The notes under the pieces: generated by a model
Seen by the model: only the letters and a program-made list of their open reading frames with translations
Databases searched by the model: none
What the model was told of the DNA's origin: nothing
Position numbers and translations under genes: made by a program
Shown here: positions 1 to 7,243 of the stretch, in pieces
Layout of the letters: every line of letters starts with the position of its first letter
Position numbering within the stretch: the stretch's first letter is position 1
Origin: Spirochaetia bacterium
GTDB taxonomy: Bacteria > Spirochaetota > Spirochaetia > Treponematales > Breznakiellaceae
Assembly (NCBI GenBank): GCA_026002025.1
Contig: BOAU01000012.1
Location: 1 to 37,904, forward strand
DNA length: 37,904 nt
Reading direction: 5' to 3'

Positions 1-721
1 TTACCGAAAAAACCCCGAAAAGGGCGCCGTAAATCGGAATCCATTCGCAGAGTTCCGGCCCGGTAAGCCCTGTCTCTTTCCTGACCCGATCCCGCAGGCG
101 GATGATCAGCTCCGACTCCATGGACTGGAGGTCTATCTTCCGGGGGTCCAGAAAAAAGGCTTCCCGGAACAATGCCTTGGCGGCCCGGGTTTCCCCCAGA
201 AGGGCATTCACATCCGCCAGTTCCGCAATGGTTTCCCCGTCTTCCCGCTTGAACCTGACCGCCTGTTCCAGGTACCTGAGGGCCTCCTCGTAATTACCTT
301 TCCCCTTATAACAGCGGCCGACCAGCAGCAGCAGGTCAGGCTCGTTCTCATTTGCCGCGTCCCCCAGCATATCCTGAAAAAACTCCAGGGCGGCGGAAGA
401 AACAAAGCGCCGGATCGCGTACTGGCAGTTTTCAAAATGCCCTTCAAGGTGATCCAGAAAACCGTAATAGGGTTTCCACTGGGAAAGGATAAACCCGCCC
501 CGTTCATAGGGGGTCTGGAATTCATCTATCCGCCTGATATGTTCAAGCCACCAGTTCAGGCACTTAAGGCCGTACTTCACCTCCGGGTGATCAAAATCCA
601 CCCCCAGGGCCTCTTCCAAAGCCCGCTGCGCCGCATCTGGGTTAGAGCCGGCAAGCAAATCATAGGCTTTCTGAATGAGCCCCCCAACCGCAGACCCCTG
701 GTCTGATATTTCCGTCTTCAT
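1..721 (-). CDS. TPR-repeat protein, N-terminal part (runs off the left edge)
   Basis: The frame opens at an ATG at 721 and stays open to the window edge, giving about 240 residues with no stop, so the C-terminus is outside. The protein starts MKTEISDQGS and has no signal peptide. It contains helical repeats with TPR character, for example a segment LLVGRCYKGKGNYEEALRYL near residues 135-155, which fits the TPR pattern of W/L-G-Y-A-A-F-A-P spacing. The final visible residues (IYGALFGVF) are hydrophobic and may begin a membrane segment. There is no clear Shine-Dalgarno sequence before the ATG. A perfect inverted repeat lies 12-33 bases upstream of the start. TPR proteins are protein-interaction scaffolds; no specific partner can be named from this fragment. 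Confidence 0.75.
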   Translation of the reverse strand, partial: MKTEISDQGSAVGGLIQKAYDLLAGSNPDAAQRALEEALGVDFDHPEVKYGLKCLNWWLEHIRRIDEFQTPYERGGFILSQWKPYYGFLDHLEGHFENCQYAIRRFVSSAALEFFQDMLGDAANENEPDLLLLVGRCYKGKGNYEEALRYLEQAVRFKREDGETIAELADVNALLGETRAAKALFREAFFLDPRKIDLQSMESELIIRLRDRVRKETGLTGPELCEWIPIYGALFGVFSV

Positions 722-732
722 GGCTTGAATAG

Positions 733-754
733 TTTTGTACGATCAGGTACAAAA
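733..754. promoter_or_regulatory. Operator-like inverted repeat
   Basis: TTTTGTAC and GTACAAAA form a perfect 8-base inverted repeat around a 6-base centre (GATCAG). It sits just upstream of the reverse-strand TPR gene that starts at 721. The arm and spacer lengths suit a dimeric regulator binding one face of the helix. It has no following U-tract, so it is not a terminator. The regulator is unknown. Confidence 0.4.
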
Positions 755-872
755 TATATCTTTTAGACTATAGCATTGATTGGGGGTTTGGACAAGTACC
801 CTTCCGGAAACCCCTCGACAGAGCCGCCCCGTGCAGCCGGAACCGTGTAGATAAACCGCTCCTTACAGCCAG

Positions 873-899
873 AAGCCCCCTCGCACAAGGGGCTTTTTT
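873..899 (+). terminator. Rho-independent terminator upstream of hicA
   Basis: AAGCCCC (873-879) pairs with GGGGCTT (889-895) over a 9-base loop, and a T run follows to 899. The T run is only on the forward strand, so it would stop forward transcripts. No forward gene is visible between 1 and 872. Its likely effect is to insulate the hicA promoter, which starts 3 bases downstream, from readthrough. The stretch 755-872 contains nothing else that I recognise. Confidence 0.65.
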
Positions 900-901
900 G
901 C

Positions 902-930
902 TTGATAGCGGCGGGTGGCAGCAGTATACT
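902..930 (+). promoter_or_regulatory. Sigma-70-type promoter of hicAB
   Basis: A -35 box TTGATA (902-907) and a -10 box TATACT (925-930) are separated by exactly 17 bases; each matches the consensus at 5 of 6 positions. The expected start of transcription is about 936-938, which coincides with the ATG of hicA at 937. The message would therefore be leaderless or nearly so. Confidence 0.6.
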
Positions 931-936
931 TTCAGT

Positions 937-1119
937 ATGCCGATGACGGGAAAGCAAATGCTCCGGAAGCTTCAGCAAGCCGGGTGGGTTCTGGATCACG
1001 TCCGGGGTAGTCATCACTATATGAAAAAGGGTACCCGGCAAATCTGCGTACCGGTGCATGCCCGGGATTTGGGTAAAGGCCTGGAAAACAAAATACTCAC
1101 GGAGGCAGGATTAAAATGA
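937..1119 (+). CDS. hicA: HicA-family mRNA interferase toxin
   Basis: This 60-residue protein has the double-stranded-RNA-binding-like fold of HicA toxins, small ribonucleases that cut mRNA when freed from HicB. The sequence shows the family pattern: an N-terminal GKQMLRKLQQAGW helix, then VRGSHHYMKKG with the catalytic histidine in the GSHH motif, then VPVHARDLGKG and a C-terminal helix ending EAGLK. I chose the ATG at 937 because it begins the homologous region; an ATG at 943 is equally possible, and a longer open frame from 898 would run through the promoter. The stop overlaps the hicB start by 4 bases (ATGA), the usual hicA-hicB arrangement. There is no ribosome binding site before the start. 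Confidence 0.88.
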   Translation: MPMTGKQMLRKLQQAGWVLDHVRGSHHYMKKGTRQICVPVHARDLGKGLENKILTEAGLK

Positions 1120-1328
1120 GAACCTACGTCGCGCATATTTGGCAGGATACCAACGGCACTTACAGCGTCGAATTTCCCGACCTTCCCGGCTGCTATACCT
1201 GGGGCGAAACCCTGGAGGAAGCCCAAGCCATGGCAAAAGAAGCTCTCACCGGGTATCTCGAAGGTCTAGCGACCCAGCATGAAAGCGCTCCCCACCAAAC
1301 CTATTATCCCGTCCCGGTCACCACCTGA
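1116..1328 (+). CDS. hicB: HicB-family antitoxin, short form
   Basis: HicB neutralises HicA by covering its active site. The 70 residues form one HicB-like domain with a partial RNase H fold: a YVAHIWQDTNGTYSVEFPDLPGCYTWG-type beta region, in which the DLPGC-x-T-x-G motif is diagnostic, followed by the ETLEEAQAMAKEAL helix. A GGAGG lies about 10 bases before the ATG, so hicB has a proper ribosome site while hicA does not. The protein ends soon after the first domain and lacks the C-terminal ribbon-helix-helix or HTH domain that many HicB proteins use to repress their own promoter. Autoregulation by this protein alone therefore looks unlikely. Confidence 0.88.
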   Translation: MRTYVAHIWQDTNGTYSVEFPDLPGCYTWGETLEEAQAMAKEALTGYLEGLATQHESAPHQTYYPVPVTT

Positions 1329-1384
1329 TCTCTCCTAAAACAGTACGGTTGCAGGGGGGCCGGGGTCTCTGGTATGATCAGCCC

Positions 1385-2041
1385 ATGAAGGAACCTATCA
1401 TCGCCCCTTCGGTGCTGGCAGCGGATTTTTCTTGTTTTGCGGCGGCGGCAACGGAAATTGACGCTTCCGGGGCGGAATGGGTCCACCTGGATGTGATGGA
1501 CGGCCGCTTTGTGCCCAACCTCACCTTCGGCCCCAAGCTGGCTTCTGACCTGCGGCCCCACAGCAAGGCTGTTTTCGATGTTCATCTGATGACCGAAGAG
1601 CCCTTTTCCCTGGTTCCTGCTTTCGCGAAGGCCGGGGCGGATTACATCACCTTCCATGTTGAGGCAACGGTCCACGCCCACCGGGTTCTGGCGCAGATCC
1701 ATGAACTGGGAAAAAAGGCCGGGATAAGTATCGTTCCTTCGACCCCGGTATCCCTTATTGAAGAACTGCTGCCCTTTGCGGACCTGGTTCTGGTGATGAC
1801 GGTGAACCCCGGTTTCGGCGGACAGGCATTGATAGGGGAGTGCCTTGAAAAAGTACGGGCTCTCAAGGGCATCCGGGAACAGAAAGGGCTTTCATATTTG
1901 ATTTCCGTGGACGGGGGGATCAATACCGATACGGCCCTTCGTGCCCGTGAGGCCGGGGCAAATGTTCTGGTGACAGGCTCCGCTTTTTTCAATGCCGGGG
2001 ACAAAAAAGACATGGTACGGCTCCTTAAGGGCCTTACTTGA
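1385..2041 (+). CDS. rpe: Ribulose-phosphate 3-epimerase
   Basis: Interconverts ribulose 5-phosphate and xylulose 5-phosphate in the pentose phosphate pathway. The 218-residue TIM barrel is normal length for the family. Visible motifs are IAPSVLAADF near the N-terminus, HLDVMDGRFVPN (metal-binding H34 and catalytic D36), FDVHLM (H67), the MTVNPGFGGQ phosphate loop near 140-150 and SVDGGIN with the second catalytic Asp near 177. I chose the ATG at 1385 because the conserved region begins at once; the frame is open farther upstream but with no homologous sequence. The gene starts 56 bases after hicB with no terminator between them. It supplies pentose phosphates upstream of Prs, which lies 4 kb away. 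Confidence 0.96.
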   Translation: MKEPIIAPSVLAADFSCFAAAATEIDASGAEWVHLDVMDGRFVPNLTFGPKLASDLRPHSKAVFDVHLMTEEPFSLVPAFAKAGADYITFHVEATVHAHRVLAQIHELGKKAGISIVPSTPVSLIEELLPFADLVLVMTVNPGFGGQALIGECLEKVRALKGIREQKGLSYLISVDGGINTDTALRAREAGANVLVTGSAFFNAGDKKDMVRLLKGLT

Positions 2042-2101
2042 AGAAACTTTGTCTTATGGCCGGATGTTTTTCTGCCGAAAAACGAGGGAGGAGTATTGTA
2101 A

Positions 2102-3088
2102 ATGATTAGAAAGGCCGGCCTTTTCCCTTTAATTTCTATCCTCTTGCTGCTTTTTCTGACGGATTATGTTCACTCTCAAAGCGCGCCGGGCTTTACCCGG
2201 CTGCAGAACGGGCTTGCCCTGTTTCAGGAAGGCCGCTGGCAGGACTCGGTCGCGGAATTGCGCCGCGCCAGGGCAGAGGCGATAGATCGGGAACTCAAGG
2301 CGGAAGCCCTGTACTGGATCGCCCTTGCGGAAATGTCCGCCGGCGACTACGCCGCATCCCTCAATGATATGGATGAAATCGAAATGATGGCGCCCACAAG
2401 CGGGCGGTTGCAGGAGATCCCCTACCATAGGGGACGGGCTCTTTACTATCTGGGCCGCTATGATGAGGCAATCCTGCTCTTGAAATATTACGCGGATGGT
2501 ATCGGCATGCTCGGGACCCCGCCGAGGGGAAGCGATGCGGCGGCCCGTAAATCCGCGGCCCTGTACTGGATCGGGGAAAGCCTCTATGCCATGGGGCAGC
2601 TGGATCTTGCCCAGGAATTTTTCTTCATCGTTACCGAGGAATACCCCCAAAGCGCAAAATTCGAGGCCTCTTCTTACCGGCTGGGGCTTATCAATCAAAA
2701 AAAGATAGAGGAAGAGCTGCTGAATCTTTTAAAGTGGAGCCACGAGGAATCCCTTAAGACCATTGAGGAATACCAAAGGCGGGAACGCTCTTATGATCAG
2801 GCCCTCATTGCCTATCAGAAACGGATCGCGGAACTTACCGGGGGCGGGGGCGGCAGTATGGGAAGCGCCGACAGCAGTTTAAATGCGCCGGTGTTTCCCC
2901 AGCAGGATCAGGTGCCGTTTCAATCCCAGGTTCAGCCCTCAGCGCCGCCGCTTGCCCAACCTTCATTTCAGCCGCAAATCTCCCCTTCCGAGCAGGAAAA
3001 AAACAGACGGCTCCAGGCAATTAAATCATCGGCAGCCGAATTAAGCCGTGATCTTACCCGAGCTCTTAATGAAGGGAGCGTCAGATGA
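2102..3088 (+). CDS. Secreted TPR protein
   Basis: A 328-residue exported protein. Residues 1-26 form a signal peptide: a positive N-terminus, a leucine-rich core (FPLISILLLLFL), then a polar region HSQSAPG. There is no lipobox cysteine, so it should be periplasmic. Residues about 30-200 hold TPR-like repeats (GLALFQEGRWQDSVAELRRA, ALYWIALAEMSAGDYAASLND, ALYYLGRYDEAILLL, YWIGESLYAMGQLDLAQEFF), similar in layout to YbgF/CpoB- or BamD-type repeats. A charged helix follows near 205-245, then a Gly/Pro/Gln-rich linker. GGGAGGAG lies 10 bases before the ATG. It overlaps the next gene by 4 bases, so the two are probably co-translated. The exact function is unknown. Confidence 0.8.
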   Translation: MIRKAGLFPLISILLLLFLTDYVHSQSAPGFTRLQNGLALFQEGRWQDSVAELRRARAEAIDRELKAEALYWIALAEMSAGDYAASLNDMDEIEMMAPTSGRLQEIPYHRGRALYYLGRYDEAILLLKYYADGIGMLGTPPRGSDAAARKSAALYWIGESLYAMGQLDLAQEFFFIVTEEYPQSAKFEASSYRLGLINQKKIEEELLNLLKWSHEESLKTIEEYQRRERSYDQALIAYQKRIAELTGGGGGSMGSADSSLNAPVFPQQDQVPFQSQVQPSAPPLAQPSFQPQISPSEQEKNRRLQAIKSSAAELSRDLTRALNEGSVR

Positions 3089-4167
3089 ACATATGCCAAA
3101 AACGCTTTTTGCTTTTTTTGCTTCTTTCCGTAGCGCTCTCCGCGCTTCCGCTTTGGGGAATGAATTATGATGACGGGCGGATGCGGCTGATTCTGAATGA
3201 CGACACGGGCCGCTTTTCCCTGTACTACATGACCGATGTTGCAAATTCAAGGTACGAAGCCCTCTTTGCCGATCAGGACCCCCGGACCAGCCTGCTTGCG
3301 GTAAACCAAAACGATAAAACCTTCAGGCTGGGGGAAACCAATACCTTCAATGTCCGCATCGGGGGCGGCCCAACCAATCCTGCCTTGATCTTTGAATCCT
3401 CCACACTGGTAATAACCGAGGAATTTTCCTTTATTAAAACCGCAAATGCCCCGGCTGCTAACGGGGTAAAAATCACCCTGAAAGTTGAAAACAAGGGCGC
3501 CCGCACCGATGTGGGGCTCCGACTGCTTCTGGATACCAGCCTGGGAGAGGGCGGGGTTGAGGCGCCCTTTATGACGAACCTGAATCCCGTGGTCACCGAA
3601 TCTATTTTTGACAGTTCCAGCGGCGCTCAGTGGTGGCTTTCCCGGAACGATCATCTTTCCCTCATGGGCAGCATTTCCTCAGGGGACGGCACAAAACAGG
3701 ATCTTGTTCATATTGCCAACTGGAAACGGCTCAACGACGCTCCCTGGACAATTGAATATGTCCAGGGGAGAAATTTTAATAACCTTCCCCAATCCATTGG
3801 GGATTCGGCGGTGGCCTATTATTTTGATCCCCGCAGGATGGAAAAAGGGGCAGTGCTTTCATTCTCCCTGTTTCTGGCGGCGGATAACGGTTCATCCAAT
3901 AGTCTGGCCCAGGGCTTCACCGGCTACACTGATTCCAGCCATAATGCCCCCGCTGTCCCGCGATCTTCAACCGCTTCCGTGGGGGCGGCACAGGATCCGG
4001 CTGCAATGCAAAAGGATCTGGACGGCCTTAGGGACATGATCATCCGGATTGACGCCTATATTAATTCCGGCCTCCCAATCAGCGATCAGGAGCTCCTGGC
4101 CCTGGAACGGGAAATAGCCCAGCTAAGGGCCCGGTATAATTCGATCAGATCCCTCGGCGGCAGATGA
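3085..4167 (+). CDS. Exported protein of unknown function, beta-rich with C-terminal coiled coil
   Basis: A 360-residue protein with a signal peptide (MNICQKRFLLFLLLSVALSALPLWG, cleavage after about residue 25). The mature part begins MNYDDGRMRLILNDDTGRFSLYYM and continues as a long beta-rich region to about residue 290. A low-complexity Ser/Ala linker follows, then a helical segment (about 305-360) with heptad-like spacing, LDGLRDMIIRIDAYIN and LALEREIAQLRARYN, likely a coiled coil. I recognise no named domain. The ATG overlaps the stop of the preceding TPR gene, and its own stop overlaps the next gene by 4 bases, so the three genes from 2102 to 5297 behave as one translational unit. Inference: an envelope-associated complex. 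Confidence 0.75.
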   Translation: MNICQKRFLLFLLLSVALSALPLWGMNYDDGRMRLILNDDTGRFSLYYMTDVANSRYEALFADQDPRTSLLAVNQNDKTFRLGETNTFNVRIGGGPTNPALIFESSTLVITEEFSFIKTANAPAANGVKITLKVENKGARTDVGLRLLLDTSLGEGGVEAPFMTNLNPVVTESIFDSSSGAQWWLSRNDHLSLMGSISSGDGTKQDLVHIANWKRLNDAPWTIEYVQGRNFNNLPQSIGDSAVAYYFDPRRMEKGAVLSFSLFLAADNGSSNSLAQGFTGYTDSSHNAPAVPRSSTASVGAAQDPAAMQKDLDGLRDMIIRIDAYINSGLPISDQELLALEREIAQLRARYNSIRSLGGR

Positions 4168-5297
4168 AACTGGACCCCATTTTAACCAAAGCGATCCGCC
4201 TCGCAAAACGCCGCAATTACCATGGGGCCATCACAAGCCTGGAGGCGGAGGTAAACCGTTATCACGGTTCATTCCTGTATTACTACCTTTTGGCGGTTTC
4301 CTGCCTCCATGTAAACGATTTCCAGGGGGCTCTGACCTACTTCAAGCTTGCCAGGGATGTAAAAATACGGAACCCCCAGGTTCTTTTGGGGCTGGCGGTT
4401 TTGTACCTCCGCAGGGGGGAAACCGACCGGGCGGTGGATTTCTACCTTGAGGTTCAGGAAATTGATCCAAAGAACCGGATCGCCGCACGGGCCCTGAAGA
4501 TTATCCGCACCTATGCGGGGCAGGACAACCTGTCCGCCTGGCTGGAATCCGGGGAACTCCATCGGCTGTATCCCGCCCTGCCCCGTGAGCCCTTCAGCAT
4601 TGAAAGGCTGGCCAAGCCCGCAGCTGCTCTTGCCGGGGCTGCCCTGATCGCCTGCCTTATCCTGGTCCTGACCGGGGTGATCCGTATTCCAGGGTTCCGG
4701 GAGAAGCGGCCGGGAATCTCCGGTATTGCCCTGGAAAAAGCGGATCGGGATACGCCCATGGAAACCGGGGGGCTTTACCAGTACATCCTTACCCGGGATC
4801 AGGCGCTGGAAAATTACGAAAAGGCCCTCTCCCTTTTTACCGATTACCGGGATGAGGCGGCCAGAATCGAATTGAACCGGCTGCTCGAATCCAATGCCCC
4901 CGAAACTATCAAAAACAAGTGCCGTCTTATTATCTCCTACATGGAGGTCCCCGGCTTTGACACCTTTAAGCAGCGGGACAATATCAACATCACGGAAGTA
5001 CGGAAGGAACCGGTCCTGTACCGGGACTGTCATGTGCTTTGGCGGGGAATGGCCACCAACATCGAAACCTTGCCGGACCAGACCTCCTTTGATTTTCTCG
5101 TGGGCTACGATACCCGCAAGATCATGGAAGGGATCGTCCATGTTGAATTTAAGGGGGCCCTGGCCCTGAATCCTGAAAAGCCCCTGGAAGTTCTGGGCCG
5201 TATCGTGCCCATCTCCACCGAAGCGGGAATTGATATACGCCTGGAAGGGGTGGCAATCCATCAGGCGGGTCTTCTGGAACAGCAATCCACAAATTGA
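4164..5297 (+). CDS. Membrane-anchored TPR protein
   Basis: A 377-residue protein with no signal peptide. TPR-like repeats occupy residues 1-125 ([63 protein letters not shown]). A single membrane segment ([19 protein letters not shown], about 153-172) follows, then about 200 residues that are probably extracytoplasmic. TPR inside and a soluble domain outside suggest a link between the cytoplasm and the periplasmic proteins encoded just upstream. The start overlaps the upstream stop (ATGA), and dtd begins one base after its own stop. The C-terminal region is not one that I recognise. Confidence 0.78.
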   Translation: MKLDPILTKAIRLAKRRNYHGAITSLEAEVNRYHGSFLYYYLLAVSCLHVNDFQGALTYFKLARDVKIRNPQVLLGLAVLYLRRGETDRAVDFYLEVQEIDPKNRIAARALKIIRTYAGQDNLSAWLESGELHRLYPALPREPFSIERLAKPAAALAGAALIACLILVLTGVIRIPGFREKRPGISGIALEKADRDTPMETGGLYQYILTRDQALENYEKALSLFTDYRDEAARIELNRLLESNAPETIKNKCRLIISYMEVPGFDTFKQRDNINITEVRKEPVLYRDCHVLWRGMATNIETLPDQTSFDFLVGYDTRKIMEGIVHVEFKGALALNPEKPLEVLGRIVPISTEAGIDIRLEGVAIHQAGLLEQQSTN

Positions 5298-5298
5298 T

Positions 5299-5784
5299 AT
5301 GAAAGCCGTTGTTCAGCGGGTTCTTAATGCCTCGGTCTCGGTAGACGGCGCTGTCTCCGGCAAAATAGATTCCGGCCTCCTGGTATACCTGGGGGTCGCA
5401 ATTGGGGATACCGAATCCGACGCAGATTGGCTTGCGGAAAAGATCGCCAATCTGCGGATATTTGAAGATGAAAACCAAAAGATGAACCTGTCCCTTAAGG
5501 ACAGGTTTGAAGCCGCCGCCGGCGGTGCAGGGGACCGGGGGCCGCCAGGGGTTCTGGCGGTCTCCCAGTTCACCCTCCTTGCGGACGCCCGCAAGGGCCG
5601 CCGTCCCTATTACGGTAATGCCGCCGAGCCTGAAACCGCAAAAAAGCTTTACGAATATTTTATGAACAAAATCCGTGAACAGGGGCTCCCTTGCGAAAGC
5701 GGGGTCTTCCAGGCCCACATGCAGGTAGCCTACACCAACGACGGGCCGGTAACCATCATTCTGGATTCCAGAGAGATTACTTGA
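5299..5784 (+). CDS. dtd: D-aminoacyl-tRNA deacylase
   Basis: Removes D-amino acids wrongly attached to tRNA, using tRNA rather than protein side chains for chemistry. The 161-residue protein starts [17 protein letters not shown], matching the family start. The adenosine-pocket motif SQFT is at 89-92 ([17 protein letters not shown]), and the C-terminal Gly-cis-Pro motif, which excludes L-amino acids, is in NDGPVT at 147-152. Residues about 69-83 (a Gly/Ala-rich [14 protein letters not shown]) form an insertion of roughly a dozen residues compared with the E. coli protein as I remember it. The gene starts one base after the preceding stop, so it is probably translationally coupled. Confidence 0.95.
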   Translation: MKAVVQRVLNASVSVDGAVSGKIDSGLLVYLGVAIGDTESDADWLAEKIANLRIFEDENQKMNLSLKDRFEAAAGGAGDRGPPGVLAVSQFTLLADARKGRRPYYGNAAEPETAKKLYEYFMNKIREQGLPCESGVFQAHMQVAYTNDGPVTIILDSREIT

Positions 5785-5820
5785 GCTTGTATAAAAAAAA
5801 ATACTAATCTTACTGGAGCT

Positions 5821-5952
5821 GGTTCCAAAATAGAAATTAATTAACCACAGACCTCACGGACTATGCGGACAAAGACGGACTCGTACTTCCCTATCCTTTT
5901 CTTCCGTCCGTGTGGTCAGTGTGGTCCGTGGTTAATTCTTAATTTTGGAACC
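5821..5952. repeat. Nonamer palindrome, copy 1 (between convergent dtd and prs)
   Basis: This 132-base imperfect palindrome fills most of the gap between two convergent genes. The outer arms are perfectly inverted: GGTTCCAAAAT at 5821-5831 and its complement at 5942-5952. Inside are AATTAA-type linkers, then TTAACCAC followed by an array of 9-base units. The left arm reads CCACAGACC, TCACGGACT, ATGCGGACA; the right arm, read on the other strand, reads CCACGGACC, ACACTGACC, ACACGGACG. The centre is a pyrimidine-rich loop near 5881-5910. It ends 3 bases before the prs stop codon. It could act as a two-way transcription terminator. Upstream, 5785-5820 holds only an A-rich stretch. Confidence 0.85.
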
Positions 5953-5954
5953 GG

Positions 5955-7055
5955 TCACTGGTTAAACAAATTCGGCGACTTCAAATATATCTCCGCGTCA
6001 AAAGTACGGAGGATTTTCCCCATGGGGCTGTTGGTCAGGATGGTCCTGATGATCCGGGCGGAGAGTTCCGCGGAAGGGACCACTTCCAGGCCGGGGATTT
6101 TGTCCGGCAAGGCGCCGGGACATACCGTATCGGTGACCATGATGCGCTTCAAAAGGCCCTCTTCGGAAAGGGCGGTGAGCCGTTTCGCGGCCGGGGGGGA
6201 GAAAAGGGCGTGCACAGCGATGATGTTAACCTCCGCCGGTTTCAGCCGCCCCAGGGCGCGGATAAGGCTTTCCACAGAACCGGCGCTGTCCACCATATCA
6301 TCCACGATCCAGAGGACCTTTCCCTCCACGGGTTCGGCGGAAAGGATGTTGATCGACTCAATGGTATTGGCTTTTGAATAGTCCCGCTGCTTGTGGGCCA
6401 CCACCAGGGGCGCGCCGAAGGCATCGGCAAAACCCCGGGCCAGTTTTTCGCCCCCGGCGTCCACTGAACAGAAGGCCCAATTCGGACGGACCACCTTTTC
6501 CAGGGTTTCCATATTCTGGATATAGGCGTCGCAGAGGTACTGCTCAAGAAGGGTCAGGGCGGGGATATCATCAATCGTACAGACCGTGGGGTCCAGCATG
6601 GATTCGGATTTATTTGAATGGAGCTGATAGGTAATGATATGCTTGGTCCCCAGGCTGCTGAGGATTTTGAAATGAATCCAGAGCCCAACGGAGTTGCGGC
6701 GGGTGGTCCGGTCCGACCGGGAACAGGAAATAAAGGGCTCAAATACGACGATGTCCCCTGCCTGGCAGCGCTTGAGGGCGTCTACGGCATGGTATAATTC
6801 GATTTTGGCTTCCTCGACGCTCAAGTTCCCCTCATTCCGGGAACAGCAGGCAAAGAGGATCACCTTTTTACCCCGGACGGAACTCTTTACGGAAACTTCC
6901 ATTTCGCCGTCGGCGAAGCGGTCCGTATTGAGGAGTTCCACCCCATTGATAGAACCGGCATCGGAAAGAAAACTGGGAAACTTTGTCAAATGCCCGGTAA
7001 CCCGGGACGCGTAATCCCGCATGGACCGGGTGGCGGCAATGACAAATTCATTCAT
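5955..7055 (-). CDS. prs: Ribose-phosphate pyrophosphokinase, divergent form
   Basis: Makes PRPP from ribose 5-phosphate and ATP for nucleotide, His and Trp synthesis. The PRPP-binding loop is VDDMVDSAGS (251-260; usual form DDMIDTAGT), the catalytic histidine is in QLHS (H146), the flexible loop basic residues are K222 and R224 (HKQRDYSK), and RFADGE at 46-51 is family-typical. At 366 residues it is about 50 longer than classical enzymes, with an insertion near 155-195. The ATP-site segment, normally ARQDR, reads SRSDRTTRRN (112-121). A GGGGGG run lies before the ATG. It is transcribed divergently from recA and convergently to dtd. The role is likely authentic, but affinity and regulation may differ. 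Confidence 0.9.
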   Translation of the reverse strand: MNEFVIAATRSMRDYASRVTGHLTKFPSFLSDAGSINGVELLNTDRFADGEMEVSVKSSVRGKKVILFACCSRNEGNLSVEEAKIELYHAVDALKRCQAGDIVVFEPFISCSRSDRTTRRNSVGLWIHFKILSSLGTKHIITYQLHSNKSESMLDPTVCTIDDIPALTLLEQYLCDAYIQNMETLEKVVRPNWAFCSVDAGGEKLARGFADAFGAPLVVAHKQRDYSKANTIESINILSAEPVEGKVLWIVDDMVDSAGSVESLIRALGRLKPAEVNIIAVHALFSPPAAKRLTALSEEGLLKRIMVTDTVCPGALPDKIPGLEVVPSAELSARIIRTILTNSPMGKILRTFDAEIYLKSPNLFNQ

Positions 7056-7100
7056 GATGACCCCCCTTGAGGATTAAAACCTACCATAAGCGCCGCTTAA

Positions 7101-7130
7101 AATATAGGGGGCAAAAAAATATCTAAACAA
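7101..7130 (-). promoter_or_regulatory. Possible prs promoter in the AT-rich prs-recA gap
   Basis: On the reverse strand, TTGTTT (7125-7130) and TATATT (7101-7106) are 18 bases apart, upstream of prs. The whole 7056-7243 gap is AT-rich and should carry divergent promoters for prs and recA. On the forward strand only a weak pair (TTGCTA 7152-7157, TATGCT 7176-7181, 18-base spacer) is visible. I found no LexA-type box that I would defend. Confidence 0.3.
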
Positions 7131-7243
7131 AATTTAAGTATTTTTTGCCTTTTGCTATAGAAAAAATTTAAAGGATATGCTATTTTTTTCAGACTGATTG
7201 AATCGCCGCACAGGTGAGTGCCCTATATATCGGGAGGTAAGAT

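Noticed and set aside
5821..5952. CRISPR array
   Set aside because: Repeats are 9 bases, contiguous and arranged as inverted arms with no spacers; no cas gene is present.
7056..7243. LexA box ahead of recA
   Set aside because: The gap is AT-rich, but I could not find a symmetrical site that I would defend, and the spirochaete LexA motif is not known to me.
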